Shown: positions 36,052-46,091, counted from the stretch's first letter. The stretch is 64,000 nt of DNA from JACKBK01 sp963707275 (GCA_963707275.1 CAVPPH010000015.1:201904-265903); one strand, 5' to 3'. Notes: a model not told the origin generated them from the sequence alone. A program made the numbers and translations.

Positions 36052-36831
36052 ATGAACAGAGACACCCTTCGTCAAATCGCAGTCATCCTCGCCACTCTGG
36101 TGACGGTGACGATCAACGGGCTGGCCAACGCCTTGCCCATCAACGGGCAGAACACCGGCCAGATCAGCGACCGGTTCGACGTTCTCTTCGTGCCGGCCGG
36201 CTACGTCTTTGCCATCTGGGGACTGATCTATCTCGGCCTGATCGCCTACACGGTTTTTCAGGCGTTGCCGGCGCAGAAGGAAAACCCGCGGCTGCGCAGC
36301 ATCGGTTGGATCTACGTGCTCGCGTCGATTGCTAACAGCGTCTGGATCTTCCTGTGGCACTACGAACTGTTGCCCCTGACGTTGATCGCTATGCTGCTGT
36401 TGCTGGCTTGTCTGCTGGTGATCTACCTGCGGCTGGGCATCAACCGGTTGAAGGTCGGCACGGGCGAGCGCTGGGCGGTCCAGGTCCCGTTCAGTATCTA
36501 CCTGGGCTGGATTACCGTAGCGACCATCGCCAACGTCACCGATCTGCTTTGGTCGCTGGGCTGGAACGGATTTGGCCTGAGTGCTGAGGCCTGGTTCCTG
36601 ATCATGTTGGGCGCGACCATCATCATCGCCGGGCTGATGGCCTTCACCCGCGGCGACGTGGCCTATTTGCTGGTGCTGGTGTGGGCGCTGGCCGGTATCG
36701 CCGTCAAGCATAGCGGCCTGCAAACCGTTGCGGTAGCCGCTGCTGTATCGGCGGGGATCGTGGTGGTTTTCATTATTATCGGTATCGTGCGACGCGGCTC
36801 GCGTCCACCAGCGTCTCTAGCGGGCGCCTGA
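36052..36831 (+). CDS. TspO/MBR-like tryptophan-rich membrane protein
   Basis: The 259-residue protein has about seven hydrophobic spans. The segment FVPAGYVFAIWGLIYLGL resembles the conserved TspO PxxxxxxxWxxLY region, and there are several Trp residues in the spans. It is longer than typical TspO (about 160). TspO proteins bind tetrapyrroles and are often near photolyase and other light-response genes. AGGAG precedes the start eight bases upstream, right after the photolyase stop, so the two are probably co-transcribed. Confidence 0.7.
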   Translation: MNRDTLRQIAVILATLVTVTINGLANALPINGQNTGQISDRFDVLFVPAGYVFAIWGLIYLGLIAYTVFQALPAQKENPRLRSIGWIYVLASIANSVWIFLWHYELLPLTLIAMLLLLACLLVIYLRLGINRLKVGTGERWAVQVPFSIYLGWITVATIANVTDLLWSLGWNGFGLSAEAWFLIMLGATIIIAGLMAFTRGDVAYLLVLVWALAGIAVKHSGLQTVAVAAAVSAGIVVVFIIIGIVRRGSRPPASLAGA

Positions 36832-36841
36832 TCTGACGATG

Positions 36842-36875
36842 GTTCGTAGTAGGCGCTCAAGCGCCTACTACGAAC
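36842..36875. repeat. Perfect palindrome, 16-bp arms, 2-nt loop
   Basis: GTTCGTAGTAGGCGCT, loop CA and the exact reverse complement. The left arm also occurs in the 8.8-kb repeat. It lies downstream of the TspO-like gene. The rest of the gap to the next gene holds a possible CATAAT -10 without a good -35. Confidence 0.75.
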
Positions 36876-37027
36876 TGCGAACCCCGCCTGATTTGACACA
36901 CTCCCTCTCATCGGTTAAACTGTCACGCCGGTGGACCGCACCTCCTTCCTGCCATAATGAATATTTCGTAAAGCAGCCGGGGACAGCCCGGCGTTCCGTT
37001 TGAATCCACAACTTGAGAGGACGATCT

Positions 37028-38902
37028 ATGAAAAAGCGACTTTGGCCAAGCATCGCACTGATATTGGTGTTCGCTGCTCTGGTAGCCATTCCTGTCTACT
37101 CGGCGCCAGCAACCCTCCCGCAGCCGGCAACCGGCGGCCCCATTACCCCGTTGAATCCGGCCGATCAGTCGCTGACGCCTGAGCAGATGGATGCCCAGTC
37201 GCTGGCCATTGCCAATGCCCGTGTGCAGGCTGAACTGGGAGCTGGCCGCACCGAGGTTTTCGAGGTCTTTCCCCTCTTTGGTCCCTACCCGGTCGAGTGG
37301 AGCGCATGCGCTGATGGCGCGTGTTATCAGGTAGACATTTTTAATTTCGACCGCGGCGCAACGGTGACGGCCATCGTCAACCAGGCGACTGGCCAGGTGC
37401 TGGACGCGTGGCGCATCGACAGCGTCTTCCCACTGATCAACAAGCGGCTGTACAACCGGGCGGTGGAGATCATCCGCGAGTCGCCGGATGTCGAGGCCGC
37501 GCTGGGCTTCGTGCCTGAGCCAGCCCAGATCCGCCTGATGGATCAGAACAACATGGATAGCCAGTGCGAAGGCAGTCGTCTGTGCGCTGGCGCGACCTTC
37601 TATTCGGACAGCGGCGCGCTGTGGGTGCTGGTGGACATGGTGGATGAGAAGATCGAGAAGATCTGGTGGTCCGCCCGCCCGCAGGAGATGTCCAGTGCAT
37701 TGTACAATCCCAAGCCGGAGCGCGAGCCGGAAGACTGCAACACAACCATCCACGTCGCCCGCGATGGCTGGAACCTGGACTACCGCACCACGCCGACCGA
37801 TGCCATGGAGATCACCAGCGTGACCTACAACGTCAACGGAGTCGATCGTCCCGTGGCAACCCGCATGAAACTGGTGGAGTGGCACGCCCACTATCCCAGT
37901 GGCTTTGGATACCGCGACTACACGGGTTGCGGCGGCGGCGGCGGCGGTTTCGCAATCTACCCCTATGGCGCCACGCAGGTACTTGACATCAACAGCGGCG
38001 ATCAGGTGATCGGCTTCGAAGTCGTCCAGGATTTCCGTATGAGCAACTGGGGCAACTCCTGCAATTATCGCTACGAGCAGCACTTCCAGTTCTTTGATGA
38101 TGGTCGTTTCCGTGTCGTCACTGGTGCCTTTGGCCAGGGCTGCGGCGACAACCAGCTCAACGAGGCCACTTACCGGCCCGTGGTGCGCATCGACATCGCT
38201 GTTAACGGCGATGGCAACGACACCTTCGCCGTCTGGGACGGCGCGGACTGGGCCGATCAGAACACAGAAGCCTGGTGGCTGCAGGGCGCGCCCTACACCG
38301 CCGAGGGCTACCGCTATCGCGTGACTGACCAGTCAGGCGTTGGTTATTACATCGAGCCGGGCCAGGGCCAGTTCGGCGACCAGGGCACTGGTGACAACGC
38401 CTACCTGTATCTGACCCAGCACAAGGCGGTTGAGGGCGATGCCGACATGGCGTTATTGCCCGGCACCGACTGCTGCCAGAATAACTACATGCAAGGGCCG
38501 CACAGCTACATCAACGGCGAGGCGACCAATGATCAGAACATCGTCCTCTGGTACGTGCCGCAAAGCGCGACCATCACCACCTGGGCGGTACAGAACGGCC
38601 ACGGCGCTGCGCAGTACTGCTGGACCGACAATACATCCAACACCTGGCCGTGCTTCTCGGGTCCGATGTTCGTGCCGATCCCGGAAACCGCCTGTTCGAT
38701 GTACGATGTCAACTGTGACAACACCATCGATGCTAATGACATTGCAGCGGTGGCCGCCGCCTGGCCATGCTCGATCTTGAACCTTGGCTGTTACAATTCT
38801 GCCTACGACTTCGATCAGAACAACGTCATCGACATCGTCGATACCCTGGCCGTCGCCAGTCGCTGGGGCTGCGCTCAGGGCGATGCCTGTTACGCCAACT
38901 AG
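37028..38902 (+). CDS. Secreted protein with C-terminal dockerin-type calcium repeats
   Basis: The 624-residue protein has a signal peptide (WPSIALILVFAALVAIPVYSA). A large middle region, rich in aromatic residues, contains GCGGGGGGFAIYPYGA and NYRYEQHFQFFDDGRFRVV. The last 60 residues hold two dockerin-like repeats (DVNCDNTIDANDIAAVAAAW and DFDQNNVIDIVDTLAVASRW). Such repeats mediate docking to cohesins or other surface proteins. The central domain is vaguely like copper amine oxidase, but I cannot confirm catalytic residues. GAGAGGA precedes the start. Confidence 0.65.
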   Translation: MKKRLWPSIALILVFAALVAIPVYSAPATLPQPATGGPITPLNPADQSLTPEQMDAQSLAIANARVQAELGAGRTEVFEVFPLFGPYPVEWSACADGACYQVDIFNFDRGATVTAIVNQATGQVLDAWRIDSVFPLINKRLYNRAVEIIRESPDVEAALGFVPEPAQIRLMDQNNMDSQCEGSRLCAGATFYSDSGALWVLVDMVDEKIEKIWWSARPQEMSSALYNPKPEREPEDCNTTIHVARDGWNLDYRTTPTDAMEITSVTYNVNGVDRPVATRMKLVEWHAHYPSGFGYRDYTGCGGGGGGFAIYPYGATQVLDINSGDQVIGFEVVQDFRMSNWGNSCNYRYEQHFQFFDDGRFRVVTGAFGQGCGDNQLNEATYRPVVRIDIAVNGDGNDTFAVWDGADWADQNTEAWWLQGAPYTAEGYRYRVTDQSGVGYYIEPGQGQFGDQGTGDNAYLYLTQHKAVEGDADMALLPGTDCCQNNYMQGPHSYINGEATNDQNIVLWYVPQSATITTWAVQNGHGAAQYCWTDNTSNTWPCFSGPMFVPIPETACSMYDVNCDNTIDANDIAAVAAAWPCSILNLGCYNSAYDFDQNNVIDIVDTLAVASRWGCAQGDACYAN

Positions 38903-38934
38903 CTAACCCGACGTCGGGACAACGAAACAACAAG

Positions 38935-38964
38935 AAGAGCAGCGGGCCAGCCCGCTGCTCTTTT
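38935..38964 (+). terminator. Rho-independent terminator
   Basis: The stem AAGAGCAGCGGG, loop CCAG and CCCGCTGCTCTT is followed by a T tract, about 30 bases after the dockerin protein stop. Confidence 0.9.
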
Positions 38965-39065
38965 CTTGCGTTCAGAACTGGTGGTCGGCGCCGTTCGTGA
39001 CACTGCTTCGAAAATAGCGTCTCGCTCGGACCGGTCTCCGACCGAGTTCCGCTCATTTTCATCGA

Positions 39066-39293
39066 TCGGAGTGCCGGCAGGCCGGCCCGGCGGCTGTCTG
39101 AAAATAGCGCCTCACTGTCATTGCGAGCCGTGCTGCGGCGAAGCAACACCTGCAGTGCGTGCGGCGCAAGTCTCTCGGCCTTACCAGAGAGACTGCTTCG
39201 GCGGCCGCCGCCTCGCAGTGACACCATGGCAGGTGAGCCATCAGTGCTCCGCTCTTTCATCTATCGGAGTGCCGGCAGGCCGGCCCGGCGGCT
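39066..39293. repeat. Direct 30-bp repeats flanking an imperfect inverted repeat
   Basis: An identical 30-base unit (TCGGAGTGCCGGCAGGCCGG and ten more bases) lies at 39066-39095 and 39264-39293. Between them, TCATTGCGAGCCGTGCTGCG (from 39118) and its imperfect complement ending at 39222 form an inverted repeat of the common TCATTGCGAGC type. The 17-base word TGAAAATAGCGCCTCAC at 39099 recurs at 55708. No gene is present. Confidence 0.7.
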
Positions 39294-39321
39294 ACTTTCC
39301 AAATCGTGCGGATCGCAACGA

Positions 39322-39352
39322 CCGAGCCACGATTTTCTAAATCGTGGCTCGG
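39322..39352. repeat. Palindrome with 14-bp arms after the peroxidase gene
   Basis: CCGAGCCACGATTT, loop TCT, AAATCGTGGCTCGG. It is just past the stop of the minus-strand peroxidase gene, so it may stop transcription, although no T tract follows on that strand. Confidence 0.6.
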
Positions 39353-39357
39353 CAGAA

Positions 39358-40512
39358 TCAGCGGTCGATCCGTTCCACCGTCGGCAGCCCTGACAGCGCC
39401 ACCTCCGGCACGGGCGGCAGCCGGCTTTCGTCGGTCAGTGCATGCAGAAATGCTACCAGATCGGCCTTCTCCTGTGCCGTCAGATCGAAGCCCTTCAGCA
39501 GCGGATCGACCCGCGGGAAGTCGTGCGCGCGGCCTGCGCCGTCGGCGTAGAACTGCACCACCTCTTCCAGTGTCGCAAACTGGCCGGCGTGCATATACGG
39601 CGCAGTCAGAGCGACGTTACGCAGGCTGGGCACCTTGAACGCCCCGAACAGCCCGCGCTCGCTGACCCCGGCGCGGCCGGGATCCTCGCTATCTACGCCG
39701 TCAACACGGAAAGTCTCGTTAGCCAGTAGTGGCGGCTGGTGGCACTCGCCGCAGTGAGTGCGCTGGGAGAAGAAGAGGTCCATGCCGCGTTGCTGCTGTT
39801 CCGTCAGCGCGCTCGCGTCGCCGGCAACGAAGCGGTCATAGGGGCTGTCGTCGCTGATCAGCGTGCGCTGAAAGTCGGCCAGCGCCTGCGTCACGTGGTC
39901 GAAAGTCACCGCGTCCGCGCCGCCGCCGAATGCCGCGTCGAACAGGTCCACGTAGGCCGGGATGGCGCGCAGGGTGGCCTCCAGCCGCTCCGGCGTCTCC
40001 GCCATCTCGTTGGGCAGCGTCAACGGCAGGCGCGCCTGCGACTCCAACGAAGTCTCCCGGCCGTCCCATAGCAGGAAGGCATTGAAGCCGGTGTTCCACA
40101 GGCCGGAGACGTTACGCGCCGGCGACCCGGGTCGCGGCTTGCTGACCGCCTCGCCATTGGAAAAGCCCAGATCGGGATGGTGGCAGGTGCCGCACGACAT
40201 GTCGTTACCGACCGACAGCGCCGGGTCGTAGAAAAGCTGGCGACCCAGTTCGACCCTGGTCGGCGTCGACGGGTTGCCGGGTGGCTGGCGCAGCGGCGGC
40301 CAGGTCGGCGATGGCTGCGGCGGCTGGGTAGGCAACGCTATGGCCGTCGGCGTGCTGGTTGCGGCCGGCGAGGCGGTTGTGGTCGCCACAGGCGAAGGCG
40401 CGAATGGCGGCTGGCTGGCAGGTGCGCAGGCTGCCAGCAGCGTGGCAACTGCCAGACTACTCAGCGCCGCCAGCAGCAGTCGCGTTAGGTTATTGATCCG
40501 GTGACTGGACAT
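39358..40512 (-). CDS. Di-haem cytochrome c peroxidase family lipoprotein
   Basis: The 384-residue protein has a lipoprotein signal (LSSLAVATLLAACAP) and a Pro/Thr-rich stalk. The CcpA/MauG domain has two haem motifs, CGTCHH and CGECHQ. Family segments GRQLFYDPALSVGNDMSCGTC, NTGFNAFLLWDGRETSLE, FKVPSLRNVALTAPYMHAGQ and the distal TDESRLPPVPE are present. It probably reduces hydrogen peroxide outside the membrane. It starts six bases after the MFS gene stop. Confidence 0.9.
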   Translation of the reverse strand: MSSHRINNLTRLLLAALSSLAVATLLAACAPASQPPFAPSPVATTTASPAATSTPTAIALPTQPPQPSPTWPPLRQPPGNPSTPTRVELGRQLFYDPALSVGNDMSCGTCHHPDLGFSNGEAVSKPRPGSPARNVSGLWNTGFNAFLLWDGRETSLESQARLPLTLPNEMAETPERLEATLRAIPAYVDLFDAAFGGGADAVTFDHVTQALADFQRTLISDDSPYDRFVAGDASALTEQQQRGMDLFFSQRTHCGECHQPPLLANETFRVDGVDSEDPGRAGVSERGLFGAFKVPSLRNVALTAPYMHAGQFATLEEVVQFYADGAGRAHDFPRVDPLLKGFDLTAQEKADLVAFLHALTDESRLPPVPEVALSGLPTVERIDR

Positions 40513-40518
40513 AGTGGG

Positions 40519-41832
40519 TCAGGTTCCTGCTGGTGCGATCGCGGCCGACTCCTCGGCCATGGTTGCGCTGGTGTAGCGCCGCAGTCGCGGATAGCGCCAG
40601 GCGATGTAGCCGGTCAGCGCGACGGTAGCAAGGCCGCCGCTGACGATGGCGAAGGGGACGCCGAAGGCCGCCGCGACCATGCCTGCCTCCAGCTCGCCCA
40701 GTTGCGGGCCGCCCATGAAAAAGATCTGGTTGATGCCGGTCATGCGGCCGCGCAAACGATCCGGCGTTAACGTCTGGCGCAGCGTCTGGCGGATGATGGT
40801 CGAAACCGTGTCGCTGGCGCCGATCAGCGCAAAGAACAGGTAGCTCATGGCGAAGCTGGTGGAAAGGCCAAAAAAGACGGTGGCGATTCCGTAGAACGCG
40901 ACGCTGATCAGCATCACGGCACCCTGGCGATAGATGTCTTTGCGCAGCGACACCAGCACACCTGCCAGCAGCGACCCGATTGCGTCGGCGGTGTAGAGCA
41001 GGCCGTAGCCCTGCGCGCCCATGCCCAGCACCTGATCAGCCACCAGCGGCAGCATGGTGCGGGCCGAGCTGAACAGCGTGGCAAAGAAGTCCAGCAGCAT
41101 GCTGCCCCAGATGATGCGCGCGCCGCGCACGAAGCGCCAGCCCTCCAGAATGGCGGCAAAGCCCAGACCCGTGTCGCGCGCCGCCGGTCCGGCGCGGTAA
41201 TGGATCAGCACCAGCGCCGCGACGATGGCGATGAACGACACGGCGTTGACGGCGTAGACCCAACCGACGTTGGTTTTCGCCAGAAGGACGCCTGCCATCA
41301 CCGGCCCGATGATGGTCGCCACCTGGCGCACGATGGAGTTCAGGCTGATGGCGTTGGTCAGGTCGCTGGCAGGTACCAGATTCGGCACAATCGACTGGAA
41401 GGCCGGGCTGGAAAAGGCCGACGTGGCCGCGCCGGCTGCGGTCAGCAGATAGACAATCCAGACCGTGTCACGCTGCGCGAAGCTGACAATCGCCAGAATC
41501 GCGGCGAAGATGGCGGCTGCGCTGTTGGTCAGAACCAGCAGCTTGCGCCGGTTGACCACATCGGCCATGGTGCCGCCCACCAGCGCAAAGAAGAAGATCG
41601 GGATGATACGCGCCAGTCCGACGCCGCCCAGCCCCAGCGCCTCACTGTTCAGCGAGACTTGCCGGCCCAGCAGATCGACCGTCAGCGACGTTCCCTCCAG
41701 CAGCTTGTAGACGTGCCAGTTGATGGCCACGAACTGCATCTGCGTGCCGATGACGGAGACGAAATTGCCGCTCCATACCAGGCGATAATCGCGGTGGCGC
41801 AGCGCAGCGAAGCGGCCGATGGAACGAGACAT
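40519..41832 (-). CDS. MFS transporter, EntS-like
   Basis: This 437-residue membrane protein has about twelve spans, beginning RFAALRHRDYRLVWSGNFVSVIGTQMQF, the usual opening of EntS-like exporters. It contains ALVGGTMADVVNRRKLL and RLRGRMTGINQIFFMGGPQLGELEAG. It may export siderophores, drugs or lipids; the substrate is unknown. The start is placed at MSRSIGRF. It heads the unit that ends with the peroxidase gene. Confidence 0.85.
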   Translation of the reverse strand: MSRSIGRFAALRHRDYRLVWSGNFVSVIGTQMQFVAINWHVYKLLEGTSLTVDLLGRQVSLNSEALGLGGVGLARIIPIFFFALVGGTMADVVNRRKLLVLTNSAAAIFAAILAIVSFAQRDTVWIVYLLTAAGAATSAFSSPAFQSIVPNLVPASDLTNAISLNSIVRQVATIIGPVMAGVLLAKTNVGWVYAVNAVSFIAIVAALVLIHYRAGPAARDTGLGFAAILEGWRFVRGARIIWGSMLLDFFATLFSSARTMLPLVADQVLGMGAQGYGLLYTADAIGSLLAGVLVSLRKDIYRQGAVMLISVAFYGIATVFFGLSTSFAMSYLFFALIGASDTVSTIIRQTLRQTLTPDRLRGRMTGINQIFFMGGPQLGELEAGMVAAAFGVPFAIVSGGLATVALTGYIAWRYPRLRRYTSATMAEESAAIAPAGT

Positions 41833-41903
41833 GCCCCTGAGTGTACTCCGGTCGTGGCATCTGCGCAAAGCTCGCTTCGCCTGTGACGGTCTGTGGCGTA
41901 CAA

Positions 41904-41937
41904 AGAAGTCCGACTTCTTTGAAGAAGTCGGACTTCT
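41904..41937. repeat. Perfect palindrome, 16-bp arms, 2-nt loop
   Basis: AGAAGTCCGACTTCTT, loop TG, AAGAAGTCGGACTTCT. Each arm is itself built around the palindrome GAAGTC-C-GACTTC. It lies between the MFS gene start and the end of the P-domain gene. Confidence 0.75.
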
Positions 41938-42026
41938 GAATCATCGGCGCTTGTCGCGTCTGGGAAGACGGCGACGGAAGCTTTCCCGCCCTGGCCGAGC
42001 CAGGACGCGTCCATATGGGCGAGGCT

Positions 42027-44557
42027 TTACTGCACGTCGATCTGCTCGGTCACCTGTTGCAGGACCTTGCCGTCCGCCGCCAGCGCTTCTACGGTATACC
42101 AGGCAGCCTTGCCGCCAGCCGCCGGTGCATCGTAGTCGTATACTGTCTGTCCGGCGCGCGCCGGCAGGTTGGCCAGCAGTTGGCCCCGCGCGGTGGCGCT
42201 GTCGCTGACGTAGATGTTGTAGCTGGCGGCGCTGAGGTCGCCAGCCTGCCACGACAGCAGCACCCGGTCACCGGCAGCCTTGGCGCTGAGGCTGGAGGGT
42301 GCCAGTGCCTCTGCGGCAACGACTGGTTGGATCGCTTCAGGCGCCGCCGCGCCGCCGGTGCAGATGGTGATGCTCCACGAGCTCAGCGTGCCGGTGTCGC
42401 CGCGGGCATCGTCGTAGACCCGGAGCGTCCAAGTGCCGGCCGCGCTGCCGCCGTTGTAGGCGCTGAGAGTCTGCTCGGGGCGATAGCTGCCGCTGAACGG
42501 CGTGCTGCCGGCGGTCACCGCAGTGGACGCTTCGTCGTCGAAAACGGTGCTGAGGTAGTTATCACCTGAGCCGCCGTTGTCGGTGGACAACATGCGCTCA
42601 ACATTGGCCGGATTGCGGATATAGATGTCCAGATCGGCGTCGTAGGTGTGGCTGATCTGGCCGATAGTCACGTTGACATCGGTGATTGTTCCACCGCTGA
42701 CGCTGACGGTGCTGTAGATGTTGGTGCGGTCCTTGATGGCCAGCGGCACGTTGCTGCTGTTGAAGGTGGTGCAGCTTGGTCCGGGCGTTGGCGTGGCCGT
42801 CGGGCCGGGCGTGGGGGTCGCGGTTGGCGGAATCGTGGCCGTTGGCGTGGCCGGCGGCGGCGTGGGTGTCGGTGTGGCGCCGCTGCTGCACTGGTCGAAC
42901 TTGAACGAGCCGATGCGGGTGCTCCAGGTGGTGGCTGTGTTGTACTGGCCGGTGAACCAGAAGGTGCAGTCGTCCACCGGGTCGATGCTCATCGCGGCGT
43001 AGTCGCCGTAGCGGTTACTGGCGTTGCGCGCGCCGTACCCGAAACCAGGGTGGTCTCGGCCTGGGGCATGGTTCCCAGCGGATCGCCTGCCAGCCGGCCG
43101 GTGTAACGCAGGCCGGGGTAGACGCTGCTGCTGGAGACGTTGTAGCCCAGCGCGATGTTGCCGGAGCCGTCCATCGCGATGCCGCCCATCCACCGGTTGA
43201 TCGAGTTGGGCGAGTAGGTGCCTTGCTGGTAAAGCGTCCACGTGCTGCCGGTCTTGCGTAGCTCGAACCAGCGCACGCCCGCCAGATCCGCGCCGTTGAC
43301 GTCAGTGGTGAGGTTGCCGACCAGCGTCTGATGTGCGCCGAAGTTGCGATAGGCCAGGCGGTTCATGATGACCTCGCGCAGCGGGTCAAGCTTGGTGGTG
43401 GTGCCGGGCTGCGGGATGCAGGCGAAGCTGGTCAGGCCGCACAGGTCGGAGGAGAACTCAGACACGAGGATGTCAGTGACCTTGCTGAAGGAGGAACTGG
43501 CAGGGGTGGTCCAGTTGACGCTGAACTGCCACAGTTCCAGGATGTCCTGGGTGCTGTAGCCGGTGGGACCGTGGACCTCTGTATCGCGGTGGCGCATGAA
43601 GATGGCCGGCGAGCCGGCCGGCGGGGCGCTGCCGCCATCCAGATCGGCCGGTGTGAAAGACTGGAAACCGAAGCCGGACAGGGCGGTTCCTGTGAAGCGC
43701 TGGAAGGTGGCGGCCTGTCCCACCAGCATCTTGGCGCGATCCAGCGCATAGGCCGTGGGCGCGCTTTCGTTGGTCGTCACGTAGTAGGCGTCGGGCCACA
43801 CCGAGTATTTCGGGTAATCCGGGAACGTGGGGGTGACGAAATCGTAGGCGTAGTACGTGCCGGTCGGGTCGGAGGTCGTGGAGACGTAGACGCAGAGGTG
43901 GTTGCCGCTTTGGGCAAATTCGCTCAACAGCCAGCGGCCGGCCAGTGTGTCGTAGAGCGCCACGGGGTCGCCATAGCCGCTGGCGCATGCGCCAGCTCCC
44001 AGGCCGTCCAGCGCGAACTGGTTGCCGACTGTGCCGCCCGACTTGTTGTAGATGCGCACCAGCGCGCCGCCGCTGCCGTTGATCATCTGCACGTAGTGGT
44101 TGGGCCCCACCTCGCCCACGGTATCGGGCGGGTTGACGCCGCTGTAGCCCTGGCCGGCAATGTTGACGAGCGGAGTTGTAAAAACGTTGGGAGCAGCTTC
44201 GGGAGCTTGCTGTTGAACCGCGAGCAGAGGATCAGGACCGCTGGCAATGCGCAGGTTGGGATCCAAACCATCCTTGTAGCTCAAACGCGGGTTGATCTCG
44301 CGGTCAAGGTAGTATTCAAGGCTGGCGACAGGCAGGTCGCGTGCCGGTTTGGTCAGGACAGGAGTAACCGGTTCGCTGACAAAGATCGATCCGACCTCGC
44401 CACCTTGTGCGCCGGGCAGTTGCCGGGCTGCACCCTGCGGCGCACGTCCCGCAGCCGTGTCGCTGACGACCTGGCGGGACGCGAGGGGTGCAATAGCCAG
44501 CATCGCAACAAAGAGCAGGATACTCGCGCCGATGGCGCGCTTCGACAGGTTTTGCAT
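42027..44557 (-). CDS. Secreted protein with P-domain and Fn3-like C-terminus (one frameshift)
   Basis: The start MQNLSKRAIGASILLFVAML is a signal peptide with GAGGT upstream. The N-terminal region contains GEVGPNHYVQMINGSGGALV and LAGRWLLSEFAQSGNHLCVY. The frame breaks near 43045 where, unusually for this window, one G is missing; it resumes YGARNASNRYGDYAAMSIDP. A Pro/Thr stalk leads to a proprotein-convertase P-type domain (SHTYDADLDIYIRNPANV, GTWTLRVYDDARGDTGTLSS) and a fibronectin-III-like tail (PSSLSAKAAGDRVLLSWQAG). It is about 840 residues and exported. No protease triad was identified. Confidence 0.8.
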
Positions 44558-44707
44558 GGTGTGTACCTCGCAGGGGGACGAAAATAGTCGCAGTCGTACG
44601 ACCGCGGCAAGCAAAGCAAAAACATCGAAGCTTGGTGAGCGGGTGGTTGATCTGGTTGCCTGGCAAGTCCTCCGGGGTGGATAAGACAGTGATACGACCT
44701 GCCGACA

Positions 44708-44735
44708 TTATCGACAGGCCGGTGAGATTGTCAAA
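44708..44735 (-). promoter_or_regulatory. Probable promoter of the P-domain protein gene
   Basis: TTGACA (44730-44735), 16 bases and GATAAT (44708-44713) on the minus strand, about 150 bases before the gene. Nothing else was seen between 44558 and 44817. Confidence 0.55.
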
Positions 44736-44817
44736 GTTTCCCTACAGCAGTTGTGTCGTAGCCCGCGCTTGCTTCTGTTGGCACGACGGTGCGCGCCGGC
44801 TCAGTCGTGCAGTCGAG

Positions 44818-45606
44818 TCAATTCGTGGACGGCTCGTCGCGGATCAGTTCCAGCACCTGCGGCAACAGTGCAGGCGTCGTCGAGATCGCCTCGTTGCCGT
44901 AGATCGTCTCGTTGCCCTGCCAGTCGCCGAAGTAGCCACCGGCTTCGCGCAGGATCGGCGGGAAGGGGCCGCAGTCCCAGACGCTCATGATCGGGTCCAG
45001 CGCCAGCTCGACGCGGCCGGTGGCTACCAGACAGTGGCCGTAGGCGTCGCTCCAGCCGGCGCGGTGATAGGTCGCGGCGGCCAGACGTTGCCAGGCGTCG
45101 CCGCGGCCGTGACGGGCGAAGCTGCCGGCATCGGTGGTGGTGACAAAGGCGCGGTCGAGAGTGGCGACCTCGGAGACGCGCGCTCGCCGGCCATTCCACC
45201 AGCAGCCGTGACCGGTCGCCGCGTAGATCATCTCGTCCAGCGCCGGGAAGTACGACACGCCGACCTCGACGTTGCCCTCGATCTCCAGCCCCAGCAGCAC
45301 GGCGTAGAGCGGCACGCCGCGGATGAACGCCTTGGTGCCGTCGATGGGGTCGATGATCCAGCGGTGGCTGGCATCGGCGCCCGCGGTTTCACCGAACTCT
45401 TCGCCCAGCACTGCGTGGCCGGGAAAGCGCTGCTCGATGCGGGCGCGCACCAATTCCTCCGCGCCGCGGTCGGCGATGGTCACAGGTGTGTCGTCGGATT
45501 TCATGTCGGGCCGCACGCCGGTCTGGAAGTAGCCCAGTGTCAGCTTGCCCGCCAGATAAGCAGTCTCGGTCGCGAATTCAAGATAGGTTTGCAGTGTATC
45601 TGTCAT
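44818..45606 (-). CDS. Inositol-monophosphatase-family phosphatase, HisN-like
   Basis: The 262-residue protein has the IMPase metal-binding motifs GEEFGET, DPIDGTKAFIRG and WDCGPFPPILREAGG, plus an N-terminal SDDTPVTIADRGAEE. The segment WSDAYGHCLVATGR resembles the histidinol-phosphatase (HisN) branch rather than classical inositol phosphatases. Histidinol phosphate hydrolysis in histidine synthesis is therefore likely but not certain. The start overlaps the stop of the upstream DUF6265-like gene (ATGA). Confidence 0.87.
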   Translation of the reverse strand: MTDTLQTYLEFATETAYLAGKLTLGYFQTGVRPDMKSDDTPVTIADRGAEELVRARIEQRFPGHAVLGEEFGETAGADASHRWIIDPIDGTKAFIRGVPLYAVLLGLEIEGNVEVGVSYFPALDEMIYAATGHGCWWNGRRARVSEVATLDRAFVTTTDAGSFARHGRGDAWQRLAAATYHRAGWSDAYGHCLVATGRVELALDPIMSVWDCGPFPPILREAGGYFGDWQGNETIYGNEAISTTPALLPQVLELIRDEPSTN

Positions 45607-46038
45607 GGGTTTTCTACTCGTTGATAGCGGAACTCGTCGTCGGGGTCGTGGATGCCGCGCTCGCGTTCGAACCAGGCGATCAACTGATCAGCGTCGCGGC
45701 GGTAGACCATCCACATCGGTCCATCGGCTGTGTCGCGCACGAAGGTAGCCGACTGGCCTTCGATGCTTTCCAGCGTGAAGGTCACCGAGTTCGTCTTTTT
45801 CCTCCCAGCCGCGCAGTCCCGGGTTGAAGTGCTTGATGCGCAGGCGGAGCTGGCCGTCCTCGTCGGTTTCGATGGTGACCAGTTCGAAGAAGCGCACCTT
45901 GTTGTCGTGTATCCAGCGGAACATGCACATCAGCGTACCGGCTTGCGGCTCACTCCAGTGTTCTTCGATGATGTCATTGCCGTCCTGGCCGCGCCAGTGG
46001 CCTGCCAGCCAGGCCAGGTCGCCGATGGATGCGTTCAT
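45603..46038 (-). CDS. DUF6265-like protein (one frameshift)
   Basis: The first half has IGDLAWLAGHWRG, EEHWSEPQAGTLMCMFRW and FFELVTIETDEDG. After a surplus base near 45785 the second frame continues VTFTLESIEGQSATFVR to DEFRYQRVENP. Together they make about 144 residues with the DUF6265 style (lipocalin-like beta fold). The function is unknown. AAGGAG precedes the start. It is coupled to the phosphatase gene downstream. Confidence 0.72.
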
Positions 46039-46070
46039 GGAATTCGCTCCTTGTCCTCGTAAAGCAGCTT

Positions 46071-46091
46071 GAACGATTTCCCAAATCGTTC
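46071..46091. repeat. Short palindrome in a divergent gene gap
   Basis: GAACGATTT, loop CCC, AAATCGTTC between the DUF6265-like gene and the GMC gene. The ACGATTT/AAATCGT core is shared with the 39.3-kb palindrome. Confidence 0.5.

Noticed and set aside
36940..36960. CATAAT as promoter for the dockerin protein
   Set aside because: No suitable -35 box at the right distance.
37028..38902. Copper amine oxidase identity
   Set aside because: Vague resemblance only; topaquinone and copper ligands could not be identified.
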